The position numbers and the translations under genes are program-made. Under the pieces are notes generated by a model that made no database searches, was not told the origin of the DNA, and saw only the letters and a program-made list of their open reading frames with translations. From Limnobaculum parvum (GTDB lineage: Bacteria; Pseudomonadota; Gammaproteobacteria; Enterobacterales; Enterobacteriaceae), in NCBI RefSeq assembly GCF_003096015.2, contig NZ_CP029185.2, positions 712,501 to 776,500 of the forward strand: a stretch of 64,000 bases of DNA. Direction: 5' to 3'. Shown here one piece after another: positions 17,778 to 27,800 of the stretch (positions within the stretch are counted from its first letter, which is position 1; each line of letters opens with the position of its first letter).

Positions 17778-17793
17778 TTCACACCGCCTTCAC
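17778..17793 (+). promoter_or_regulatory. CreB-binding cre-tag upstream of creD
   Basis: TTCAC (17778-17782), a 6-nt spacer, TTCAC (17789-17793): a perfect match to the known cre-tag TTCACnnnnnnTTCAC, 66 bp ahead of creD. A further TTCAC occurs at 17810-17814. This implies that CreB activates creD separately from creBC. Confidence 0.85.
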
Positions 17794-17859
17794 ACAACAT
17801 CATCATCTGTTCACGCAGCACATTTACCCTGACGCCATAATAGGAAACAGGAGTATGTA

Positions 17860-19467
17860 GTGATGTTCAAATCAACGTTATTTTGGAAAGTCTTTGTACT
17901 TATCGTACTAACATTATTAATGTTAGTACCCATTAACATGGTGCTGGAGATGATTGATGGTCGTAATCAATATCGGGAGAGCGTCATCCGCCAGATTGAA
18001 GATGGAACCAGCGGTGAACAGACGGTTATAGGGCCGATATTAGTGGTTCCCTATGTTCGTCTCGAGACAGAAATTGTCAGTGATGACAGCAAAAAGGGAA
18101 AAACAATAAAAAGAGTCAACCGGGTACAGGGGCAGAGTTACTACCTGCCGGATAATTTAGCGGTTGACGGTAGCGCAAATGTAGAACCCCGCAAGGTAGG
18201 TATCTATCAGACTCAGGTTTATCAGACTCAGCTACAATTTAAAGGCTCCTTCGGTAAAATGAGCTTGGTTAATGATGACAAAATTACCTATGAGAAACCT
18301 TATTTGGTATTAGCGCTGGCAGATTCTCGAGGGATCACCGCAGTGCCAACCGTCAAACTTAATCAACATCAGAGCGAGTTTGAATCGGGAACAAATTATT
18401 CACAATTACCTCAAGGAATGCATGCAGTCTTTCCTGAAGCGATACTGACCTCTCAACAGCCGCTGGATTTTGAATTTACCATCTCTTTACAGGGAACCGG
18501 TCAACTGGCGCTGATGCCGGTTGGGGCAACATCAACATTCAATCTTAGCGGCAACTGGCCGCATCCAAACTTCCTTGGGCAGTTCTTACCGAAAAAACGT
18601 GAAGTGACCGAGCAGGGCTTTACCGCCAGTTGGCAAAGCAGTTTTCTGGCCAATAATATTAATAACAACTTTGGTCGTTATGATATGAGCGATATTCGCC
18701 AAAGCCAGGCTCAGTCACGCTCATACAGCTATACTGAAGCGGAATACAGTAAAGATAGAGGAATGTCGACTATCCCAACCTTCAACACCAGCTTTATTGA
18801 GCCGGTTAATCATTACCAACTGAACACCCGCACGGTGAAGTACGCCATTTTGTTTATCAGTATGACTTTTGTTGCCTTTTTCCTGTTCGAAGTACTGAAA
18901 TCACTGTCTATTCACCCTATGCAATATCTGCTGGTGGCTGCGGCGCTGATGGTGTTTTACGTTATTCTGTTAGCGCTTTCGGAACATATTGGTTTTGCCT
19001 GGGCTTACTGTATTGCTGCGGTAAGCTGTAGCAGCTTAATTGGCTTCTATTTAAGTGCAGTATTGAAAGGGATATGGCGTGGTATCAGTTTTGCCATCGG
19101 ATTATTGATTTTGTACGCGGTGTTATACATCCTGTTGCAGTCTGAGGATAATGCCCTACTGTTGGGGGCGGGACTACTATTTATAGTATTGGCAGTCATC
19201 ATGACATTGACTCGTCGTTTAGACTGGTACAAGGTTGCATCGCCAGCATCGCCAGCATCGCCAGCATCGCCAGCATCGCCAGCATCGCCAGCATCGCCAG
19301 CATCGCCAGCATCGCCAGCATCGCCAGCATCGCCAGCATCGCCAGCATCGCCAGTCGCATCAACGTCAGGTGGCGGTATGCAACCTTCCGGTGATGCTAA
19401 TATCGAATCGGTGGCAGCGTATGATGAAGATAGTTTGGAACGAAGAAAATGTCGGTTATGGAAATAA
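17860..19467 (+). CDS. creD: Inner membrane protein CreD with a C-terminal Ala-Ser-Pro repeat
   Basis: CreBC-regulated inner membrane protein; in E. coli and Aeromonas (BlrD) it affects envelope and beta-lactam phenotypes, mechanism unknown. There is an N-terminal helix (~8-26), a long periplasmic part (~27-325), then about five or six helices (~327-450). The 535 residues exceed the usual ~450. The excess is largely a cytoplasmic tail with 13 consecutive ASP tripeptides (residues 460-498) encoded by a perfect 9-bp tandem repeat, then a short acidic end. The frame is maintained, so the gene appears intact. Confidence 0.93.
   Translation: MMFKSTLFWKVFVLIVLTLLMLVPINMVLEMIDGRNQYRESVIRQIEDGTSGEQTVIGPILVVPYVRLETEIVSDDSKKGKTIKRVNRVQGQSYYLPDNLAVDGSANVEPRKVGIYQTQVYQTQLQFKGSFGKMSLVNDDKITYEKPYLVLALADSRGITAVPTVKLNQHQSEFESGTNYSQLPQGMHAVFPEAILTSQQPLDFEFTISLQGTGQLALMPVGATSTFNLSGNWPHPNFLGQFLPKKREVTEQGFTASWQSSFLANNINNNFGRYDMSDIRQSQAQSRSYSYTEAEYSKDRGMSTIPTFNTSFIEPVNHYQLNTRTVKYAILFISMTFVAFFLFEVLKSLSIHPMQYLLVAAALMVFYVILLALSEHIGFAWAYCIAAVSCSSLIGFYLSAVLKGIWRGISFAIGLLILYAVLYILLQSEDNALLLGAGLLFIVLAVIMTLTRRLDWYKVASPASPASPASPASPASPASPASPASPASPASPASPASPVASTSGGGMQPSGDANIESVAAYDEDSLERRKCRLWK
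19237..19353 (+). repeat. 9-bp tandem repeat, 13 perfect copies, inside creD
   Basis: GCATCGCCA repeated 13 times without a mismatch (117 bp). As the unit is a multiple of three, gain or loss of units by slippage keeps the frame and changes only the length of the (Ala-Ser-Pro)n tail. Confidence 0.97.
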
Positions 19468-19504
19468 TATTTCTGAACGTATAGGTAGTCAGTAGTCAAT
19501 TTTC

Positions 19505-19546
19505 CTCCCCCCGTATTTCAGCGAAAGTTTGAGTGCGGGGTTTTTG
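19505..19546 (+). terminator. Terminator after creD
   Basis: A CCCCG-containing arm (around 19507-19513) faces GCGGGG (19535-19540), followed directly by TTTTTG. The rest of 19547-19981 is AT-rich and holds no gene I can support; it should contain the cdiB promoter. Confidence 0.55.
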
Positions 19547-19981
19547 TACTTCAAAGTGTAGTTTTATGGGGAGTTTGGGGTAATTTAATCGCGGTTCCTA
19601 AATAATAAGCTCTGCATTTTCATTCAATTCAAATCATGCACTGAAAACTTCAAATACAGCTGCTATTCGCTATGTCTGCGAGCATTTCATAGTTTTTATT
19701 TTAATTAATTTATTTTAATATCAATGTGATAAATTTTTTTGTGCAATAGTGAAAGCTTCGAAAGTTAAAATCCCCCCTTTCTTTAGAAAATATTCACCAC
19801 TGTAAAAACTAGTATTTTTGACAGGTAGAAAAGTCATGTAGACACCTTGTATAATTAATCGCCTTATAAATAGAAATTAAATAATAACCAACTTAAATCA
19901 TACAATGGCTACAGTGTAATAAGCCGCTTCTTAAGCTTTACCGCTAGCCCCTTATAACGGATAAATGACCACGGACAGGGT

Positions 19982-21706
19982 ATGCCTTTTAAAACCAATT
20001 CTAGTTTCGCTCATCGGAAGCGAGTTTTCCCGCCTGTTTGGCGTACAGCTTTGTTGCTGTCATTTGCTTTCTCGGCCCATTCAGCGCCGGAGTTGAACCG
20101 CATCAATGACCAGCAAATCATTAATCAGCAAGAGCGTCAAAAAGCACTGGAAGACCAACTCGCGCCGGAGCAGCCTGACGTGCGTATGGAACTGCCTGCG
20201 GGCAGCTCGGTCATCACGCAATTCCCCGAAGAGCAGAGTTGCTTTAGCATCCAACAGGTGACGTTAAGCGGCAGCGACTACTTAACCAACTGGCTCTTGT
20301 TGCAGCGGGTAGCCGACCAAGCTAAAGGGCAGTGTATCGGCGGTCAAGGCATTAACCTGTTGATGAGCGCCATTCAAAATCGGTTAGTGGACCGAGGCTA
20401 TATCACCTCTCGGGTACTGGCTCCGCCGCAGGACTTGAACAGCGGTGAGCTGAAGCTGCAAATTTTAGAAGGCAACGTCAGCCATATCCGGTTTACGCCG
20501 GAAAGCGACAGTTATATTCAGTCGTTCAATACGCTGCCGGTCTCTGAAGGGGATTTACTCAACCTGCGTGATATTGAGCAAGGGATAGAGAACCTGCGTC
20601 GCGTTCCCACCGCGCAGGCGGACATCAATATGTTGCCCGGTCATGAACCGGGAGAAACCGATTTAGCCATTAGCTGGAAGCAGAGCCGCCACTGGCGACT
20701 GGGGGCTTCGCTGGACGATTCGGGCACCACCAGCACCGGTCGCTATCAGGGGGGATTAACCCTGTATGTGGATAACCCGCTTTCCCTCAACGATACCTTC
20801 TATATTTCTGGCGGTCATGACCTGCAATGGAAAAACGACCGGGGCAGCCATAACTACACCGCGAACTATTCCGTGCCTTACGGCTATTGGGGGCTGAATG
20901 TTACCACCAGCGCCTACAGCTACAACCAGAAGGTGGCCGGCCTGATTGAGAACTATGACTACAGCGGCGACAGCAACAACCTGACTTTTGGGCTGAGTCG
21001 TTTGCTGCATCGAGATGCCTCACAGAAAACCACCCTGACTTACGATGTGTTGATGAAATCGACCCGTAACTACGTGAATGACACCGAAGTTGAGGTTCAG
21101 CGCCGCAATACCTCCGCTTGGCGGTTGGGGTTACAGCATCGCCATTACATCTATGCCGCCACGCTGGATGCGGGGGTGAGCTATCAACAGGGAACCCGCT
21201 GGTTTGGCGCACAGCCTGCCCCGGAGGAGTACAGCGGTCTGGCGACGGCGCTGAGTAAAATCACCCAGCTTTCCGCTAATTTGGACGTGCCGTTCAGCCT
21301 GTTTGAACAGAAATTTAGCTTTCGCAGCCAGTACCAGCGCCAGCTCCCATCCTCAACCCCGCTGACCTCACAGGACCGCTTCTCCATTGGCGGTCGCTAT
21401 ACGGTGAGAGGTTATGACGGCGAACTGAGCCTGTCGGCTGACCGAGGGTGGTTTACCCGTAATGAACTGGCGTGGCAAACGCCGATGCCGTCGCAGGAAC
21501 TCTATGTCGGGTTGGACTACGGCGAAGTGGGCGGTGGGGGAAGTGAATACCTGCTGGGGAAACATCTGGCGGGGGCGGCGCTGGGGCTAAGAGGCCATGT
21601 ACTGAATACCAGCTATGACCTGTTTGCCGGTATTCCCACCTCAAAACCGGATGGCTTTAAGACGGACCCGGTGACGCTGGGGTTCAATTTGAACTGGCAG
21701 TATTAA
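19982..21706 (+). CDS. cdiB: CdiB, outer-membrane two-partner secretion transporter (ShlB/FhaC family)
   Basis: Omp85-type outer-membrane beta-barrel that exports the CdiA effector. The 574-residue protein has a signal peptide (hydrophobic core ALLLSFAFSA, cleavage near residue 35), an N-terminal coiled segment, POTRA domains (FSIQQVTLSGSDYL marks the first, about residue 90) and a 16-strand barrel. The conserved loop-6 motif appears as VRGYDGE near residue 480. The transported CdiA follows 171 bases later. The length is typical. Confidence 0.95.
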   Translation: MPFKTNSSFAHRKRVFPPVWRTALLLSFAFSAHSAPELNRINDQQIINQQERQKALEDQLAPEQPDVRMELPAGSSVITQFPEEQSCFSIQQVTLSGSDYLTNWLLLQRVADQAKGQCIGGQGINLLMSAIQNRLVDRGYITSRVLAPPQDLNSGELKLQILEGNVSHIRFTPESDSYIQSFNTLPVSEGDLLNLRDIEQGIENLRRVPTAQADINMLPGHEPGETDLAISWKQSRHWRLGASLDDSGTTSTGRYQGGLTLYVDNPLSLNDTFYISGGHDLQWKNDRGSHNYTANYSVPYGYWGLNVTTSAYSYNQKVAGLIENYDYSGDSNNLTFGLSRLLHRDASQKTTLTYDVLMKSTRNYVNDTEVEVQRRNTSAWRLGLQHRHYIYAATLDAGVSYQQGTRWFGAQPAPEEYSGLATALSKITQLSANLDVPFSLFEQKFSFRSQYQRQLPSSTPLTSQDRFSIGGRYTVRGYDGELSLSADRGWFTRNELAWQTPMPSQELYVGLDYGEVGGGGSEYLLGKHLAGAALGLRGHVLNTSYDLFAGIPTSKPDGFKTDPVTLGFNLNWQY

Positions 21707-21794
21707 TCAGGCCGCAGGAATACGGAAGGTGTCTGATTTCAATTGAAAATGAAGACAGGTTCCCGATAACGGGAAGAAAAATATGAACCATCAG

Positions 21795-21857
21795 AAACAA
21801 CAAACAAAAACAACAAACAAAAACAACAATCAACAACAATCAAAAACAATACAAAAA
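21795..21857 (+). repeat. G-free CA-rich leader between cdiB and cdiA
   Basis: 63 bases without a single G, made of AAC/CAA words including a tandem 13-mer based on ACAACAAACAAAA. On the mRNA this would be an unstructured stretch just upstream of the cdiA ribosome binding site (AAAAGGA, near 21862). It may aid translation initiation or mRNA decay control; function is inference. Confidence 0.8.
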
Positions 21858-21877
21858 GACGTAAAAGGATTTTACCG

Positions 21878-24800
21878 ATGAACAAGAATTTATACCGCGT
21901 AATTTTTAACCAAGCGCGTGGTCAGTTAATGGTGGTACCGGAGATTGCCGGTGCCCACACTGCGGGGGGAACGCCTCGCGCGTCGTCTGGCGGCGGACAT
22001 CCCTTAAGCCAACTGATTGCCGGTCTTAAACCGCTGACGCTGTTGACCAGCCTGGCGTTAGGCCTGATGACCATTAGCCTGCCCGCTCAGGCGGATATCG
22101 TGGCGGACCACAGCGCGCCGGGCAACCAGCAGCCCACGGTCATCAGCAGCGCGAACGGCACACCGCAGGTCAATATTCAGACTCCCAGCGACGCGGGCGT
22201 ATCGCGCAATACCTACAGCCAGTTCGATGTGGATAACCGTGGCGCTATCCTCAATAACTCAGCCGCGCCGGTACAAACCCAACTGGGCGGCTATGTTGAC
22301 GGTAACCCGCAGGTGATACGCGGCGGGGCCAAAATCATTCTTAACGAAGTCAATTCCCGCGACCCAAGTCAGCTTAACGGTTATGTGGAAGTGGCGGGGC
22401 AAAAAGCGCAGGTGGTCATCGCCAACCCGTCAGGCATTACCTGTGACGGCTGTGGTTTTATTAACGCCAACCGCGCCACGCTGACTACCGGTACGCCGAA
22501 TCTGGTCAATGGTCAACTGGAGGGCTACAACGTCCAACAGGGCAATGTGACCATTCAGGGCCGAGGCATGGACAGCAGCCAGCAAAGCTATACCGATATT
22601 ATTGCCCGCTCAGTGCGTGTGAATGCGGGCGTCTGGGCCAATGAGCTTAACGTCGTCACCGGTAAGAACAAGGTCAGTGCCGATACCAGCCAGATTGAAA
22701 AACAGGGCGGCAATGAGGCGGGCAGCCCTCAATTCTCCGTGGATGTGGCGGTGCTAGGCGGCATGTACGCCAACAGCATTCGCATGGTGGGTACCGAAAA
22801 CGGGGTGGGGGTTCACAACGCGGGGCATATCGGTACGCAGGCCGGGTCGGTGGTGGTGACAACCGACGGGCGGATTGAGAACAGCGGAACGATGAGCAGC
22901 GCCCAAGACCTGACCCTCTCTACGCCGGAAAGCCTGACTAACAGCGGAACGCTATTTGGTAAAAATACGGTTCAGATTAACGCGCAGGGGGATATCGTTA
23001 ACACCGCCGCTGGGCAAATGGGGACTAACGGACAGCTTGACGTCACCACGCAGGGTAGCCTGACCACGCAAGGCGTGATGGCGGCGGATGGCAACACCAC
23101 GGTGAGCAGCCGTCGCGGCCTGAATAACGGCGGAACTGTCTCTGCCGGTCAGACACTCCGGGTCTCGGGCGCCAGCATTGATAACAGCGGGACGTTGCAG
23201 GGCAAAGGGCGCACTGCCATCAGCACACCGGGGTACATCAACCAGACCGCCAGCGGAAAAATCAGCAGCACGGGCTTTTTAAGCCTCGACAGCGGCGACT
23301 GGATGACCAGCTACGGCAGTATTTACTCGGCGGACGCGGCTTCGATTTCAGTTCAAAATGCCCTGTTTAACGGCGGGACTCTGGATACCGGACTGGGGCT
23401 GACCCTGTCGGCCAGCCATATCAACAACGCCGGGGCAATTTATGCCGGTAGCGATGTGCAGGCGCAAAGCCGCAGCGACCTGCTCAATAGCGGAACCCTC
23501 GGCTCTGACCGGGATATCACCCTGAATGCGGCGGGAGCGTTTGCCAGCAGCAATACGCTGTATGCTAAAGGCGATGTGCGGTTAGCGGCGGGCAGCACCG
23601 TCAGTAATAACGGAACCTTGGCGGCAGATGGTCATCTGAGCTTAACCACCCCGGGCGCGCTGAACAATAACGGCACGCTGTACAGTAAAGGCAACCTGAC
23701 CTTAAGCGCGGACCAGTCGGTGACCAGCTATGGTGGCATCGGTGCTGACGGCGAACTGAGTCTGAGCACCGACGGAACGCTGTTTAATAACCAAATGCTG
23801 TACGGCAAAGGCCAGACTACCCTGAAAACCGGTGGCGATGTCACCAACCTCGGGGTGATAGGCTCGGATAGCCGATTGTCCCTGACCACCCCGGGCAACC
23901 TGCTGAATACCGGCACCCTGTATAGCGGTGGCCCGATGACGGTCACGACCAACGGTCGCATCACCAACGGCGGCACCGTCAACAGCGGCAGTGATTTAAT
24001 CCTGACTGGCCAAAATTCCCTGTATAACGGCAACACGATTTACGCCAAAGGCCATGCGAACCTCAATATTAGCGGCGCGGTCACCAATGACGGCACCATC
24101 GGCGCTGACCGTAACCTGACGCTCAAGGCCGGTGAGGACACCCTCAATAACGGCACGTTGTACAGTCAGGGCGCGGGGAAATACCTCACCGAGGGCAGCT
24201 TTACCAACAACCGCCTGCTGCGCAGCGAAGATACGCTGTCGGTGGAGGTGGGCGGCAGTCTCCTCAATGACGCGGATATCTACGCGTCTGCCGGGCTTGA
24301 TTTCAGCGCCGGACAGCGCATGGATAACCATGCTCAGATATACAGCGGCGGGGCACTGAACCTGCACGCCATCGGGGATATCAGCAACACCTCGGTGCTG
24401 GCGGCATTCAGCGATATGACGCTGTCGACCACCCACTTTAGCAATGGCAGCAATGCGCTGTTGGCCTCCGGTGTACAAAGCAACGGTCAACGGGTCAATA
24501 CCGGTGATATCACCCTTGTCAGCGCACAGCCTGCGGATTTACAGGGCCAGGTCTTGGCCTCTGGCACCTTTAACGTGGATGCGAACGGCATCAATCTGGC
24601 TGACGGACTGGTGAGCGCGGGCGCGATGAATTTACAGGGGCACGGGGGTGAGATAAACACCGACCGGGCTCAACTTTACGTGAACAATGCGTTCACTGCA
24701 CAAACCACCGGTCACTGGAGCAACCTTGGCGGTCAGCTGTACGCCGGTGATATGCAGCTCAAAGCGGGGTCGTTGACCAACGATGCGGCGGGGATTATCA

Positions 24801-27800
24801 GCGCGCAGTCCACCAACCTCACCCTGAATGGCCTGTTAAGCAACCGGGGGCTGATTGATGGGCTATTGACCCGTTTACAGGCCAGTCAAATCGATAACTA
24901 TGGCACCGGTCGCATTTACGGCACGTGGTTGGGGTTACAGGCGGATGTTATCAACAACCGGGAAGAAGGCAGCACGGCCGCCACTATCGCCGGTCGTGAA
25001 ACGCTGGATATGGGCGCAGGAACCTTAAACAACTACACTCATTCGCTGATATTCAGCGGCGGTAATATGTCCATCGGCCGATTGTTGGATGACAACGGCA
25101 ACGCCACCGGTATGGGTGGAACGTTGAATAACCACAGTGCGACCATAGAAGCATTAGGGGATTTACGGTTGTCGGTGGGAGTGGTGAATAATGTTAATGA
25201 CCACTTTAGCACCGAAGTGCGTGAAATTTCGCGCGAAGATTTTCATGATTTTACTCTCAAAGGGTCCGTCAACCGCTATACCTTAAATGAATTGAGTTTC
25301 TACAAAGACGGTAACGGCATCAAAAATATCCTCTCACCAGAAAACCCTACCTGGGGTAAGGATAACTTCTATGAGTACATCTACACCCGTATAACCAAAG
25401 AAACGGTTATCAGCGAAACTGACCCGGCTAAAATTTTAGCCGGTGGTAATTTGCTGATGACTGCGGATACGGTGAATAACGATAAAAGCCAGATAGTGGC
25501 AGGTAACGTACTTAATATTGCGGCCAACACCTTGAATAACACGGAAGTGACCGGCACTCGTACGATAGATGAAATTGGTAAAGTGACGCATTGGTCGCGT
25601 CAGAGAAGGAGTGGTAAAGATAAACAAAAAAAGCCGACCACCGATTATATTCCTGCACAGGTAGTTCAATCCATCACGCTAAAACCGTCTGAAACCCTGA
25701 GCAATACTCTACCCAACGGTAGTGGAACATCAATTGCCGGTCGTCAGGAAGGTATCACGCCAAATGCCAATATCAATGGTATCAATATTGAGCGGGTAAA
25801 TATTCAACTGCCGGGTGAGGACGGTATGAAGGATGTCGGCGTGGTGACCCGTCCACCGAGTCTGAATCTGACATTACCGAATGCCAGCCTGTATAAAGTC
25901 AATCCGGCGGTAGGTAGTCGCTATTTAATCGAAACCGACCCTCAATATACCCAACTTAAGCGCTGGCTGGGTTCGGACTATATGACCAGCCGTTTAAAGG
26001 CTGACCCGAACAATATGCATAAGCGTTTAGGCGATGGTTACTATGAGCAGACGCTTATCCGTGAGCAGGTCATCAACCTGACCGGACAGCGCTTTTTAAA
26101 CGGTTACGCCAATGACGAAGAGCAATATATGGCGCTGATGAACAGCGGCGTGGAGTTTGCTCAGAAGTATCCTCTGTCATTAGGTATCGCGCTGACGCCA
26201 GAGCAGATGGCTAACCTGACTTCAGACATCGTCTGGCTGGTCAGCCGTGACGTGACCTTACCGGATGGCAGTGTCCAGACGGTATTGGTGCCGCAGGTGT
26301 ATGCCATGATTAGGCCGCAGGATATTGACGGCAGCGGTGCCTTGTTATCTGGGAAACAGGTTAACTTGCAACTGACCAATGATTTGGTGAATCAGGGGCG
26401 CATTCTGGCGGGGGATAAGCTGAATGTGCTGGCGCAGAATATTCAAAATCAGGGCGGTAGCATCAGCGGCAATAATGTGATGTTGCTGGCGAATAACGAT
26501 ATTAATAATATCGGTGGGTTGATGCAGGGCTTTGACAGCCTGAGGCTTCAGGCCGGGCATGATATTAACCTCATCACCACCACCACGCAGGGAGAAAAGG
26601 CGGGTCGCAATGGCTCTTCCCATACGGCTATCAATCAGGTGGCAGCCCTTGCGGTTAATAACGACAACGGCACATTACAGCTTTCGGCGGGTCACGATAT
26701 TAATCTGACGGCGGCGCTGCTGAGCAACGCGGGTCAGAACAGTGATACGACCATCGAGGCGGGTCATAATCTGAATCTGAGTACCGTGACGGAAGAGAAG
26801 CAGCGCAGTTATGTCTGGGATAAGGATAACTATCGTCACGAGGGAAGTTCACAGGATGTCGGGACCCAAATTACCGGTGGTGGCAATATCACACTGGCGG
26901 CGAAAAATGACGTCAATGCCAGAGCATCTCAGGTAGAGTCAGGCGGTCAACTGGCGGTTGTTGCCGGAAACGATATTAATATTATGGCAGGTCAGTCATC
27001 AGCGCATCTGGACGAGCATACTAAATCCAGTGGCAAAGGTGGTGGTGGTATGACTAAAGTCACCAATGAGTCGCACAGTAAGCTGGATTATCAGTATGCT
27101 GAAAGCAGTCGCTTTGACGGTAACAGTGTAGTGATGAATGCCGGTAATAACCTGTTGGTTCACGGAAGTGAAGTGATTGCCACCAATGACCTGACGCTGA
27201 AAGCGGGTAATAACCTGACCATCACCAGTGCACAGGAGACCAGTGATGAACGGCGGATGGAGCGTGAAACTAGGTCCGGCCTGATGGGCAGTGGGGGCAT
27301 TGGCTTTACCGTTGGTAAGATAGATGAAAAATCCACCAATACTGTCCACGGTATCAGTAATGTAGGGAGTACCATTGGCAGCACTAACGGTAGTGTCAGT
27401 CTGAGCGCAGGAAATAATCTCGCGGTCAAAGGCTCAGACGTTGTCGCCCAGCAAGACATCAGCCTGACGGGTAAAAACGTCACCGTTGAGTCAGTGGAAA
27501 ACCAGACCCACATTCAGGACAAGTACGAACGTACCCAGTCGGGCGTGACCGTTGCGCTGTCTGGTGCGGTGGGTGGTGCACTGAATGCGGCGGTGACCGA
27601 AGCGAAACAGGCGCAGGAAACTCACGACAGCAAAATCAAGGCGCTACAGGAAATCAAAGCGGCGCTGTCGGCGGTGCAGGCCGTACAGGCCGGGATGATG
27701 GACTTGCCCAAAGACAGCGAAGGGTTTGTGGGTATCAGTATTTCGGGCGGTGCTCAGCGTACTGAATCCACCACCGACACCAAGATACGGGCGGCACAGG

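Noticed and set aside
19237..19353. CRISPR-like repeat
   Set aside because: The 9-bp unit is tandem without spacers and lies in frame inside creD.
19047..19499. Minus-strand 150-codon and plus-strand 86-codon frames over the creD repeat
   Set aside because: Low-complexity shadows (GDA and HRQ repeats) of the Ala-Ser-Pro tract.
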